Below are positions 35,693 through 44,212 of a DNA stretch of 64,000 bases, one piece after another (within the stretch, counting starts at the first letter, position 1; each line of letters opens with the position of its first letter). Source of the DNA: Aegicerativicinus sediminis (GTDB taxonomy: Bacteria > Bacteroidota > Bacteroidia > Flavobacteriales > Flavobacteriaceae); assembly GCF_015476115.1 (NCBI RefSeq), contig NZ_CP064295.1:3590001-3654000 (forward strand). Direction: 5' to 3'. Under the pieces are notes generated by a model, which worked only from the letters and a program-made list of their open reading frames with translations, ran no database searches and was not told the origin of the DNA. The position numbers were made by a program, and so were the translations under genes.

Positions 35693-36775
35693 CTATTCTT
35701 TCTTTGCCCCATTAGATTTAGGCTTAATCGGACTTTTACTCAACAAGAGACCAATTGGCTTCAATTGTGGAATATTTGAACATATTACGGTGAATATCCC
35801 AGCAACAGGTACTGCTATAACCATCCCTAATATTCCCCAAATAAAGTTTGAGGCGATTACCACCAAAATGACAAAGAACGGATGAAGATCCACCTTGTCC
35901 CCAACAACATAAGGCTCTAGAACATAATTTTCTATAAACTGACTAACAGTAAAAGTTATGACGATTCCAACCAATACATTGGTATCTCCAGTGGTTAAAA
36001 ATCCCAGGGTTAATGCGATACATACTGCAATTATATTTCCTAAATAGGGAATCAATGTGAGGGTTGCTGCCAACAGACTCACCAAAATAAAATAACTGAC
36101 ACCAGAAAGACCTAAGCCAATTGAATAAAGAACAAATAGAAGCCCTATCATTAATAGTTTACCTTGGAGGTATTTTGGAGCCACTTGTATAGATTCATCT
36201 ATAATAGTATTTATTTTTTTTGATCTTGATTCATCGAATATTAATAGCACAAAATCCTTGAACATCCTTCTATATCTCAGAATAAAGAATACATAAATAA
36301 AGGTTAATAAAAAATTACCCAGAATCCCCATCATGGAAGAAACCATCGACTGTGTTTTCTGCAAAACACTTGAAAAACTTGATTTGAAAAAAGAAGTTAT
36401 TTTTGCCTCCATGTTTTCAAAAGAACTACCCATAGGTAGATTAGATGTGGCAAATTGTTCAAGTTGATCAATCTTCGGTGCCATAGCCTCCTTTATTTGG
36501 GGCCAATCATCTGAAAATAATTTTAATTGGTATATAATTAGATAAGCAAATATCAAAGAGATGAGTAATATGATAAAGGTACTTAGTAAAGAACTTACTC
36601 CTCTACTCATTATTTTTTCAAAACGTTTAGCCATTGGTAAAACAACAAAACTCAAAATGATAGCGATAACTAATGGGGCTAAAAAGAGTTTGGCTTTAAT
36701 TAATCCCCAAATGGTAAAAAATACTCCTAGCAGTGCTAGAACGGACAGAACGAAATACTTTTGATTTTTTGTCAA
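35693..36775 (-). CDS. AI-2E family transporter (PerM/YdiK-like permease)
   Basis: A 360-aa inner-membrane protein of the UPF0118 family with about eight helices: two at the N-terminus (7-45), one at 60-80, an amphipathic extracytoplasmic region (about 85-145), and the C-terminal cluster with LLMIGLLFVLYSIGLGLSG, IPYLGNIIAVCIALTLG and FIENYVLEPYVVGDKVDLHP. The last motif is strongly conserved in the family. Reported roles range from autoinducer-2 or ion export to osmotic tolerance; the substrate cannot be assigned here. It is surrounded by other envelope-stress genes. Confidence 0.93.
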   Translation of the reverse strand: MTKNQKYFVLSVLALLGVFFTIWGLIKAKLFLAPLVIAIILSFVVLPMAKRFEKIMSRGVSSLLSTFIILLISLIFAYLIIYQLKLFSDDWPQIKEAMAPKIDQLEQFATSNLPMGSSFENMEAKITSFFKSSFSSVLQKTQSMVSSMMGILGNFLLTFIYVFFILRYRRMFKDFVLLIFDESRSKKINTIIDESIQVAPKYLQGKLLMIGLLFVLYSIGLGLSGVSYFILVSLLAATLTLIPYLGNIIAVCIALTLGFLTTGDTNVLVGIVITFTVSQFIENYVLEPYVVGDKVDLHPFFVILVVIASNFIWGILGMVIAVPVAGIFTVICSNIPQLKPIGLLLSKSPIKPKSNGAKKE

Positions 36776-36966
36776 AATAGAGCAATTATTTAATCAAGGA
36801 TTAATAAAACTAAAAAGTGTACAACAACAAACTTAACTTTATTCAATTAAATCTTATCTCCAAATTTTAAGTTTTCATAAAACTTTCATTTTTTTTCAGT
36901 TTCTCTATTCAGCAATCAAACCTTTAATTATCAATATCATATATTTTCATAATTTCACATAAATGC

Positions 36967-36984
36967 CGTTAAACAAACGTTAAA
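36967..36984 (+). promoter_or_regulatory. Direct CGTTAAA repeats upstream of the OmpA-like gene
   Basis: CGTTAAA at 36967-36973 and 36978-36984, an 11-bp period, 84 bp before the ATG at 37068. The rest of the 292-bp intergenic region is AT-rich without clear genes or hairpins. Confidence 0.35.
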
Positions 36985-37067
36985 TGCCAGAGAGTTTTCA
37001 TGCAATATAATCCATAGCCAGAGGTGGGTCGTATATAGAACTGAACTATAAAACTTAAAATCAGATT

Positions 37068-37943
37068 ATGAAAAGACTATCAATACTTGCAATGGTTGCT
37101 GTTTTCTTTTTTTCCTGTGTGTCAAAAAAGAAATATGTTGCTTTAGAACAACAAAACGGAGAGCTTAGAAGTGAACTTCAAAAAACTCAGGTAGAAAAAG
37201 AAGATCTTGAAAAGAAATTTGATATTATTCAAGCCCGAGTTGATGCCTATAATACCAAAATAAATTCCCTTACAGAAGAAAATGATGCCAAATTGGTTAC
37301 CGTGGATAACGTTGCCGTTATCTCTAACGATACCAAAAAAGCAATGAGGGAAACTCTAAAAAATGTAGACCAAGCAAAATTGGCTGAAGCCAAGACGTTA
37401 AAAGATTCAATGGATATTGCAGTTGCATATAATTTACAAAAATCTATGGATACAAGTGAATTATCTGAAGATGAGGATATTGATATAAATATAGATGAGA
37501 CGGTCGTAATGATCTCAATATCAGATAAAATGCTATTTAATACTGCCAGTTATAAGGTAAGCAATAAGGCTAACGATATACTTCAAAAATTAGCTAATGT
37601 AATTAATTCTGAACCAAGTGTTGAAGTAATGGTTGAAGGTCATACAGATTCTAGAAGTATTAGAACTGAAAAAATTGCTGACAACTGGGATCTAAGCGTC
37701 TTGAGAGCAACATCTGTTGTAAGAAAGTTACAAGATGATTATGGTGTTGCCCCAGAAAAGCTTATTGCAGCTGGACGTGGAAGTTTTTCTCCTCTAGTTG
37801 AAAATGATAATAGAGATAATATGGCGAAAAACAGAAGAACAAGAATCGTAATTCTCCCAAATATTAATAAATTTTTCGCTCTTATGAGCAATAATGGGCA
37901 GACTGCTCAAGCTGAGATGAGCGAAAATGCAGTTGACAATTAA
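37068..37943 (+). CDS. OmpA-family lipoprotein with coiled-coil stalk
   Basis: A 291-aa outer-membrane lipoprotein: signal and lipobox FFFSC (Cys17), a coiled coil at about 25-80 (ALEQQNGELRSELQKTQVEK), a linker, and a C-terminal OmpA peptidoglycan-binding domain (about 155-270). That domain shows MLFNTASYKV, VMVEGHTDSRSI, LSVLRATSVVRKL and the Arg/Asp-containing NRRTRIVILPN. It tethers the outer membrane to peptidoglycan. Monocistronic with a terminator. Confidence 0.92.
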   Translation: MKRLSILAMVAVFFFSCVSKKKYVALEQQNGELRSELQKTQVEKEDLEKKFDIIQARVDAYNTKINSLTEENDAKLVTVDNVAVISNDTKKAMRETLKNVDQAKLAEAKTLKDSMDIAVAYNLQKSMDTSELSEDEDIDINIDETVVMISISDKMLFNTASYKVSNKANDILQKLANVINSEPSVEVMVEGHTDSRSIRTEKIADNWDLSVLRATSVVRKLQDDYGVAPEKLIAAGRGSFSPLVENDNRDNMAKNRRTRIVILPNINKFFALMSNNGQTAQAEMSENAVDN

Positions 37944-37965
37944 TAGTGATATTATATTGAATTAG

Positions 37966-37994
37966 GAAAGCGCACCTTTTTAGGTGCGTTTTTT
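37966..37994 (+). terminator. Terminator of the OmpA-like lipoprotein gene
   Basis: GCGCACC / GGTGCGT stem extended by A-U pairs (one G-U), loop TTTTTA, followed by TTTTTTATT. Confidence 0.8.
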
Positions 37995-38028
37995 ATTGGT
38001 AAAATTTTCCCTCCTTTCCGTTCGGTTG

Positions 38029-38036
38029 TATTTTTG
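38029..38036 (+). promoter_or_regulatory. -7 promoter element of the DUF3817-mscS pair
   Basis: TATTTTTG, exact TAnnTTTG, 29 bp before the ATG at 38066. Confidence 0.6.
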
Positions 38037-38065
38037 CATTCCAAAATTTAACATCCGAAAAATCA

Positions 38066-38338
38066 ATGATTAATATTTTTAAGATAGTAGCATTTTTAGA
38101 AGGGATTAGCTATATATTACTTCTTTTTATTGCTGTACCCATAAAGTATTTGGCCGAAGATCCGTCTTATGTTAAGATGCTAGGTATGCCGCACGGTATT
38201 TTATTTATTATTTATATTATAATGGCACTTTACCTAAGCGTAAACTTAAGTCTTAGCAAAAAAAAACGAAATGGACTTTTATGGGCATCCATAATTCCGT
38301 TCGCCACGTTGTTTATCAATAAACGCTACTTAAATTAA
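38066..38338 (+). CDS. DUF3817 small membrane protein (YdzA-like)
   Basis: A 90-aa integral membrane protein with three helices. It has the DUF3817 pattern: FLEGISYILLLFIAVPIKY in the first helix, then LGMPHGILFIIYIIMALY in the second (the conserved PHG in the middle), and a third helix with IIPFATLF near the end. Function unknown in the family, although members often lie next to transport genes. The following mscS gene starts 5 bp after its stop, so the two form an operon. Confidence 0.9.
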   Translation: MINIFKIVAFLEGISYILLLFIAVPIKYLAEDPSYVKMLGMPHGILFIIYIIMALYLSVNLSLSKKKRNGLLWASIIPFATLFINKRYLN

Positions 38339-38343
38339 GTACT

Positions 38344-39582
38344 ATGGCTTTTAATGAACATTATTTTAAGGACCTATTTTTTTCATGGGGAATGAGTGAA
38401 ACTTTGGCCATTTATTTAAATATGGCTTCACTTCTATTTATCCTTATTATTGTTTTAATAATTGCAGATTTTGTCACTCGAAAAATTTTAGTTAATGCTT
38501 TCGCTAGGTTTGCTAAAAACTCCGATACCAAAATCGATGACTATCTTGTACAACATAAGACTCCGCGAAATATTGCACATTTAGTACCTCTAGCAATAAC
38601 CATTCAATTTTTCCCGATAGTTTTTGTCGATTTCCCACAATTTGAAAGACCGGTGGAACTCTTCTTAAAATTACTTGGCATTCTGCTAGTTATTTGGATT
38701 ATTCGAAGTCTTCTGAAAACCTTTGAAACGTTCTTCAAAACCTTACCAAGATTGAAGGACAAACCAATAGATAGCTACATACAGGTAGTAATGCTTTTTG
38801 TATGGGTGATTGGTTTGGCCTTTGCTTTCGCAATCCTTACAAACATTTCGATACTGACGTTTTTTACGACCTTAGGTGCAGCTTCTGCTATACTTCTATT
38901 AATATTTAAGGATACCATCCTAGGTTTTGTAGCCAGTATTCAAGTTGCAATAAATGATACGGTAAGAATTGGGGATTGGATAACTATGGATAAATATGGT
39001 GCCGACGGGGATGTTATTGAGATTAACCTGTCTACAGTCCAGGTTCAAAATTTTGATAAGACCATTACCAACATACCAACCTATGCACTCATTAGCGATT
39101 CCTTTAAAAACTGGAGAGGAATGTCAAACTCTGGGGGAAGACGTATTAAAAGATCTATCTTGATAAGACCGAGCAGCATTAAATACCTTACTAATGATGA
39201 GGTTGAAGAATTAAAACAAATTCAGCTAATTTCCGATTACTTGAATACTAGAGAAAAAGAAATAGAACAGTTTAACGAGAATAACAATATTGACAAGAGT
39301 TTACCTATTAATGGTAGAAACCTTACCAATTTTGGAGTATTTAGAAAATATATACAAGAATTTATTGAAAATCATCCAGCCATTAAAAAGGATATGACCA
39401 TTATGACCAGGCAATTGGCACCATCATCTCATGGTATTCCTTTGGAAATTTATGCTTTTAGCAGTGACCAACGATGGGAAAATTATGAATACATTATGGC
39501 TGATATTTTTGATCATATTTTGGCAGCCATTCCTTATTTCAAATTGAAAGTCTACGAATTAGATTTTCAACCTAATGAATAA
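38344..39582 (+). CDS. MscS-family mechanosensitive channel, YbdG/MscM type
   Basis: A 412-aa channel of the longer, miniconductance-type subgroup: about five helices (residues 15-45, 75-95, 105-125, 145-170, 172-195). The beta domain follows (VRIGDWITMDKYGADGDVIEINLSTV, split here from the following NFDKTITNIPTYAL) and an extended C-terminal region with FENHPAIKKD-like sequence. The insertion GADGDV in the beta domain is typical of YbdG proteins. It probably protects against mild hypo-osmotic stress. It forms an operon with the DUF3817 gene and ends in a strong bidirectional hairpin. Confidence 0.92.
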   Translation: MAFNEHYFKDLFFSWGMSETLAIYLNMASLLFILIIVLIIADFVTRKILVNAFARFAKNSDTKIDDYLVQHKTPRNIAHLVPLAITIQFFPIVFVDFPQFERPVELFLKLLGILLVIWIIRSLLKTFETFFKTLPRLKDKPIDSYIQVVMLFVWVIGLAFAFAILTNISILTFFTTLGAASAILLLIFKDTILGFVASIQVAINDTVRIGDWITMDKYGADGDVIEINLSTVQVQNFDKTITNIPTYALISDSFKNWRGMSNSGGRRIKRSILIRPSSIKYLTNDEVEELKQIQLISDYLNTREKEIEQFNENNNIDKSLPINGRNLTNFGVFRKYIQEFIENHPAIKKDMTIMTRQLAPSSHGIPLEIYAFSSDQRWENYEYIMADIFDHILAAIPYFKLKVYELDFQPNE

Positions 39583-39613
39583 AAAGATGCGGTAAAAATT
39601 ACCGCATCTTTTT
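39581..39613. terminator. Bidirectional terminator
   Basis: AAAAAGATGCGGTAA / TTACCGCATCTTTTT, a 15-bp perfect stem with a 3-nt loop. It begins inside the mscS stop codon and serves the convergent lipocalin-OmpA operon as well. Confidence 0.92.
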
Positions 39614-39629
39614 ATTTAATACTTATTAT

Positions 39630-40325
39630 TTAATCAACTCTGTTTTTAGCTTCTTTTTTCAAGTCCTCATTGGCAACAATAGCCAACTCTACCCTTCTAT
39701 TGGATGCCCTACCTTCAGCAGTGCTATTATCACCTTTTGGCTGACTTTCACCATACCATTTTGTTGTTAACCTGCCGGATGAAATACCGTGTGACGACAA
39801 ATAAGAAGACACAGACTCTGCTCTTCTTTTAGAAAGCCCCATATTATATTCATCAGCACCTACGCTATCTGTGTGACCTTCAATTAAAATATTAGAATCT
39901 GGATATTCTTTAAATATGCCCACTAATTTGTCTAAAGTAGCTGCGGAAGTAGCATTTATATTAGACTTGTCTGTGGCAAAATGAACCCCACTATCTTCAC
40001 CGAAAGTAACATTGATACCTTCACCTACCCTTGTAACTTCAGCTCCAGGTATTTCTTCGGTAATTCTTTCAGCCTGTCTGTCCATCCGGTCACCAATGTA
40101 GGCTCCTGCAGCACCACCAACCGCGGCACCAATAATAGCGCCGAGAACGGTGTTTCCGCCCTTACCTACATTGTTACCAATAACTCCACCTAAAACGGCG
40201 CCACTTGTAGCACCTATTACAGCACCTTTTTGTTTATTATTGGAATTTTCTACCGCTTTACATCCTACTATTAGAATGAAAGTCACAACCATAATTGCTA
40301 TATATTGTATAATTTTTTTCATCAC
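39630..40325 (-). CDS. OmpA-family lipoprotein with glycine-zipper
   Basis: A 231-aa outer-membrane lipoprotein: signal with Cys22 (IVGC), then a glycine-zipper segment (residues about 34-85, AVLGGVIGNNVGKGG and IIGAAVGGAAGAYIGDRMD) that can pack against or insert into membrane. A C-terminal OmpA/Pal domain follows (VHFATDKSNI, NILIEGHTDSVGADEYN, LSKRRAESVSSYL, NRRVELAI). It resembles YiaD/YfiB-type stress proteins. It is second in an operon after the lipocalin-like gene (7 bp). Confidence 0.92.
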   Translation of the reverse strand: MMKKIIQYIAIMVVTFILIVGCKAVENSNNKQKGAVIGATSGAVLGGVIGNNVGKGGNTVLGAIIGAAVGGAAGAYIGDRMDRQAERITEEIPGAEVTRVGEGINVTFGEDSGVHFATDKSNINATSAATLDKLVGIFKEYPDSNILIEGHTDSVGADEYNMGLSKRRAESVSSYLSSHGISSGRLTTKWYGESQPKGDNSTAEGRASNRRVELAIVANEDLKKEAKNRVD

Positions 40326-40332
40326 TTATTAT

Positions 40333-40821
40333 TTATTGAGTTAATCTAGAAAAATTCAAAACGATTTTAATTGGACTACCATCTACATCGGCAGTTTCTG
40401 TAATCGTTAAAGTATTTGCATCTAGATATCGCAAATCCATTTTATAACCAACATTCTTTTGAATGTCTTTGTTCTTTTCATCAACGAATTTCATTGTGAA
40501 TTCGTAATTTCCTGTGTCCTTACCTATTTCATTTGCTGCCCACCTAATATTTCTTACCCCTGTAGGACAATCGGAATTAAGAATTTCATAAGTACCAGTA
40601 CTGTTGTTCGATCTAAAAAACCATTTGCTACCCTCGAAGCATTGCGCCGAGGTATCATTGAACAGAGTACTTGCAAAATTACCTGTTGCTTCATAGTCTA
40701 CCGTATTAAGTATCCATGTCCCATCAATTGTATTTCGGGCTTGTCGCTCAGTCTTAGAGAGTGAACAAGCCATAAGTAAACTGAAAATGGCCACGATTGA
40801 TAAAAATTTAAAATATTTCAT
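40333..40821 (-). CDS. Lipocalin-like lipoprotein
   Basis: A 162-aa protein with an SPII signal (LMAC, Cys19) and one lipocalin-like beta barrel: IDGTWILNTVDYE at the start (the GxW signature), KWFFRSNNSTGTYEI, then a GYKMDLRYLDANTLTITE strand pair. It likely binds a small hydrophobic ligand at the outer membrane or reads envelope state; the ligand is unknown. It is the first gene of the pair with the glycine-zipper OmpA lipoprotein, suggesting a joint envelope role. Confidence 0.85.
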   Translation of the reverse strand: MKYFKFLSIVAIFSLLMACSLSKTERQARNTIDGTWILNTVDYEATGNFASTLFNDTSAQCFEGSKWFFRSNNSTGTYEILNSDCPTGVRNIRWAANEIGKDTGNYEFTMKFVDEKNKDIQKNVGYKMDLRYLDANTLTITETADVDGSPIKIVLNFSRLTQ

Positions 40822-40938
40822 AGTTTCACATTTGTGTTAATTATTACAAGATATACGCCAATGCATTGGCACGAGATGTTAAATCTTTAAAAACGAAATT
40901 ATAATGAATGTTAAGTCATAATATTAAATAATTGATTC

Positions 40939-41325
40939 TCAACTTAATCTATCTTTAACAAATTCCACTTTATTTTTGCCGTGTGGTGTTGGTTCACCAC
41001 TTTTATTTAGATTAACCATAACAATATTGTCGACCAATAATATGGTTTCCCTTGTCATTTTATTCCTGGCCTCGCATCTCAGTGTAAGTGATGTCGTTCC
41101 AAATTTTACCACCTCTATTCCTAATTCTACTATATCCCCTTGTTTGGCGGAACTTTTGAAATTAATTTCGGACATATACTTGGTAACGACCCTAGAATTT
41201 TCTAATTGAATTATAGTATAAAGTGCCGCCTCCTCATCAATCCAGGCCAATAATCGACCACCAAATAAAGTTCCGTTAGGATTTAAGTCTTCAGGCTTTA
41301 CCCATTTGCGGGTATGAAATCGCAT
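40939..41325 (-). CDS. Acyl-CoA thioesterase (hotdog fold, YciA-like)
   Basis: A 128-aa cytoplasmic thioesterase hydrolysing acyl-CoA to fatty acid and CoA. The hotdog signature is N15-P-N-G-T-L-FGGRLLAWIDEEAAL, with the catalytic Asp at residue 30, and the second half includes VTKYMSEINFKSSAKQGDIVE. Chain-length preference is not evident. Length is short but complete for the YciA/BACH half-domain group. Monocistronic. Confidence 0.92.
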   Translation of the reverse strand: MRFHTRKWVKPEDLNPNGTLFGGRLLAWIDEEAALYTIIQLENSRVVTKYMSEINFKSSAKQGDIVELGIEVVKFGTTSLTLRCEARNKMTRETILLVDNIVMVNLNKSGEPTPHGKNKVEFVKDRLS

Positions 41326-41498
41326 AAATATTCTTTTATGAAAACATAAAATTACGGAATAACTGAGTTTAAAATAACTTGGTCAGGCCTAATTTTAATG
41401 CATTTCAGCATATTGTTGATAAACCCGTTAACAATATAAATTCATTTTAATGCCATCCTTTTTCTTAATGAGTAACTTTAGTAAAACTCAACACAATT

Positions 41499-41903
41499 AT
41501 GTGCGAAAGATCACAAAACCTACTTAATCTAAGACCTACGATTTCAGCCGCTAAGGTTTATGACAATATGAGCGATGCTGAGCGTTTCCAGAACTTAACT
41601 TTACGACCAGTAATTAAATTTCAACAAGATTTGTTGGTTGCGGCATTTAAAAATTATATCATGAAACACAAAAATGTGTTTTACGATTTATCACTTCCCA
41701 AAAAGCTAGATTACATTGAGAATGCCATTCATAAAGACATGAAATTCAGAAACTCTTTAAAAGGAATGGTTATTGGGCAGTTTACCGCTGAAGAATATGA
41801 TATTTATATTCAAGATTCATGTGCTCTAAATAAGCGGATGATGAGCTTAGTCAAGGATCGCCTAGTTGATCATATTCAGTTGTTAGCATTTAAGGTTGCT
41901 TAA
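41499..41903 (+). CDS. Conserved flavobacterial hypothetical protein (134 aa)
   Basis: A 134-aa soluble, mostly helical protein with no signal peptide. Landmarks are MSDAERFQNLTLRPVIKFQ, a LDYIENAIHKDMKFRNSLKG helix and ALNKRMMSLVKDRLVDHIQL near the C-terminus. Relatives that I recall in Flavobacteriia are often labelled glyoxalase by name propagation, but there is no VOC metal-ligand pattern here, so I do not adopt that label. Its stop overlaps the convergent DUF2461 gene by 4 bp. Confidence 0.75.
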   Translation: MCERSQNLLNLRPTISAAKVYDNMSDAERFQNLTLRPVIKFQQDLLVAAFKNYIMKHKNVFYDLSLPKKLDYIENAIHKDMKFRNSLKGMVIGQFTAEEYDIYIQDSCALNKRMMSLVKDRLVDHIQLLAFKVA

Positions 41904-42568
41904 TTAATTAGCGATTCCCCATTAAGATTAGTTGTTAGGACCTCGCTCATATAATCAAAATATGGTCTTATAGCTTTAAAGTGGTCTAAAATGACATTTT
42001 CAAAATTCTTGTCTAAGACTTCCTTATCCTTAAATTGTTTTGTAAATATAAATTGCTTTTTTCTAATTAGATCAATTGCTGGGTGATTACCATCGAAATC
42101 TCTTGGTGATGATTTTAATTCTTCGCCTTTTAATTCTCCCCATAAATTTGAAATTCCTTTATTGGCGATAATTTCCCGCATCGGGGTATCGTCTATTTCA
42201 AATTCTTTTCTAATTCTGAACAAATCTTCTTTTGAAGGATCCCAAAATCCTGTAGCAAGAAATGAGTTTGATGGCTCAAGGTGTACATAGTATCCTCCTC
42301 TTAACTCTGGTTTTTGTCTATTAAAAGAGCTTGAAAAATGAGTTTTATATGGAAGCTTATTAGCTGAAAATCGTACATCTCTATAAATCCGGAACATTTT
42401 ATAGCTATCAACCTGGTCAAACTTGTTCAACCCATCATATATTGATTTGAAAAATTGATTTGCCTCTTTTTTCAGTTTTTCAAACCTCTTTTTATTGGCA
42501 TTGAACCAATCCCTATCGTTATTGGCCTTTAATTCGGATAAAAACAAAAATATGTCTTGTGAAATCAT
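41900..42568 (-). CDS. DUF2461 (TIGR02453) domain protein
   Basis: A 222-aa cytoplasmic protein spanned by one DUF2461 domain: the opening FLSELKANNDRDWFNANKKRF, then the basic RDVRFSANKLPYKTHFSSSF, GGYYVHLEPSNSFLATGFWDP and the C-terminal Asp/Lys-rich helices. Function is not established in the family. It is preceded by a terminator of the upstream gene, so it probably has its own promoter. It overlaps the end of the convergent 134-aa gene by 4 bp. Confidence 0.92.
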   Translation of the reverse strand: MISQDIFLFLSELKANNDRDWFNANKKRFEKLKKEANQFFKSIYDGLNKFDQVDSYKMFRIYRDVRFSANKLPYKTHFSSSFNRQKPELRGGYYVHLEPSNSFLATGFWDPSKEDLFRIRKEFEIDDTPMREIIANKGISNLWGELKGEELKSSPRDFDGNHPAIDLIRKKQFIFTKQFKDKEVLDKNFENVILDHFKAIRPYFDYMSEVLTTNLNGESLIN

Positions 42569-42581
42569 ATTTAAAGATAAT

Positions 42582-42607
42582 AAAAAAGGCCTCCAAACAG
42601 AGACCTT
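42582..42607 (-). terminator. Terminator of the secreted 182-aa protein gene
   Basis: AAGGTCTC / GAGGCCTT on the minus strand (8 bp, one G-U), 6-nt loop, followed by TTTTTTA. Confidence 0.7.
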
Positions 42608-42630
42608 CCTATTATAGTTTATAGTGTTTA

Positions 42631-43179
42631 TTACTGGCTTTTATATTCCTTCACAACCATCTTATTCTTCATTGGATCATAATATTCAACAACAAAACTA
42701 CCATCCTTATTGAAATAACCAATTCCGTTATGTCCATCCGATTCAATTAGATAGAACCTGCTAACCGAAGTTAACCTAGCTTTACCAAATGGGTTATCAT
42801 TTGCTGTCGCCTTATCATTAGACATCTGGAAACCATACTCGCTCGGTTCAAACTTGTAGGTTTTATTGTTATAGGTATAATACTTTTCTGTATGTTGTTC
42901 GTCATAAAATGGATCATCATCTAAATCGAACACAGTAATTGTGGTTATTTTTTTAGGAGTCTGAACCTGGTCTTGGTTAATTGGGTGGTTAGGATTCTTA
43001 ACCGTTCTTACTTCCTGTTCTTCTTTTGTTTTAACCTGCATTTTGGTCTCAATAGTATCTTTTTCGGACTTAACTCGAATCACCTTTGTTTTAGTCTCTT
43101 CTTTCTTATCTACAGGGGATTTTTGACCGTATACTGAAATACCCATAAGGGCAATTAATAATATCATTAAATTTTTCAT
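42631..43179 (-). CDS. Secreted hypothetical protein with charged linker
   Basis: A 182-aa protein with a signal peptide (residues 1-18, ending VYGQ). A Lys/Glu/Thr/Val-rich segment of low complexity (about 22-80) looks disordered. The C-terminal half is beta-rich, with aromatic repeats (YYTYNNKTYKFEPSEYGF, FYLIESDGHNGIGYFNKDGS) suggestive of a small WG/beta-hairpin-like repeat. No known family is recognised. Monocistronic with its own terminator. Confidence 0.75.
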   Translation of the reverse strand: MKNLMILLIALMGISVYGQKSPVDKKEETKTKVIRVKSEKDTIETKMQVKTKEEQEVRTVKNPNHPINQDQVQTPKKITTITVFDLDDDPFYDEQHTEKYYTYNNKTYKFEPSEYGFQMSNDKATANDNPFGKARLTSVSRFYLIESDGHNGIGYFNKDGSFVVEYYDPMKNKMVVKEYKSQ

Positions 43180-43309
43180 AATCTACTCTTTAGTTAAACA
43201 TTAATATGGCTTATCTCCTAAACCAATTTTAACATTTCAAAAGTAAGATCAGATGAAAATAGGCCTTTGTTCAAACAAAAAGAATGTTATCGCAAATGAT
43301 GGAACAACC

Positions 43310-44212
43310 TTATTCGGTAGAATTTGGACTAACGGTATATGTGGTTAATTCATTACTAAAATCTATAGTGCGTATTGGGAATGGTATATTTATGTCATTT
43401 TCCCTAAAGGCCTTTCTTATTGCCATTATAGCTCTACTCTTAGCTCCTAAGGCTTCTTTAGCATTTTTTCCCTTAAACCAAAATCTACATATAAAGTTTA
43501 TTGAACTTTCACCAAACTCTGTATAAAAGAATTCAACTTCCTCTTTAGATTCTTCTTTAAACTCTTCCTTTATTGTTGACATTGTAATGGATTTTACCAT
43601 TTCAAGGTCAGATTCATAACCAACACCACAACTAACAGACAATCGCATATCACCATTCAAGGTGAAATTCTTTAAAGAATTTCCTATAATTACCTTATTA
43701 GGAATGATTACTATTTTATTGTCAGCCTCTTTTAGTATGAAATTTTTCAAGTTTATATCTAACACTTCTCCCGCAAAACCAGAAGTTTCAACCCAATCAC
43801 CCAATCTAATTTTATCACGAAAAGATAACACCACACCAGCCACGGTATTCGAGAGAGTTTCTTGTAATGCCAAACCAATAACTAAACCCAAAACACCCGC
43901 ACCGGCTAAAAGAGAAGTAAGCGCCTGGCTTAAATTTAAAATACCTAACGCAAGAAAAAGGCCCACCATAACCACAACAACAGCGGAAATTTTGGACACC
44001 ATATTACTGACGGACTTTTTATGAACCCTCCTTCTTACAAGTTTTTCAACCAGTCTGCTAATGTAACCTGCTAAAATATATGCCGCGATAAGAACTAATA
44101 CGGCAATAACCAGGTTTGGGATATTCTCAACAAAAGAATCCCACCAAGCATTTAACTTAGTTAATAAGGTTTCTAAAGATTTGTCTATTCGGTCTCGTAA
44201 CTCTACAGCCAT
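43310..44212 (-). CDS. MscS-family mechanosensitive channel (300 aa, classical size)
   Basis: A 300-aa channel of the size of E. coli MscS. Three helices: 32-55, 70-92 and the pore helix with LLAGAGVLGLVIGLALQETLSN (Gly/Ala packing). The beta domain is visible as IRLGDWVETSGFAGEVLDINL and NKIVIIPNKVIIGNSLKNF, and the C-terminal domain ends INIPFPIRTI. The start codon overlaps the end of the upstream corA gene by 10 bp, so the two are translationally coupled. It is the third MscS protein of the window. Confidence 0.95.
   Translation of the reverse strand: MAVELRDRIDKSLETLLTKLNAWWDSFVENIPNLVIAVLVLIAAYILAGYISRLVEKLVRRRVHKKSVSNMVSKISAVVVVMVGLFLALGILNLSQALTSLLAGAGVLGLVIGLALQETLSNTVAGVVLSFRDKIRLGDWVETSGFAGEVLDINLKNFILKEADNKIVIIPNKVIIGNSLKNFTLNGDMRLSVSCGVGYESDLEMVKSITMSTIKEEFKEESKEEVEFFYTEFGESSINFICRFWFKGKNAKEALGAKSRAIMAIRKAFRENDINIPFPIRTIDFSNELTTYTVSPNSTE

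Noticed and set aside
40045-40170. Gly/Ala-rich stretch as a low-complexity repeat expansion
   Set aside because: It is the glycine zipper of the OmpA-like lipoprotein, a normal family feature.
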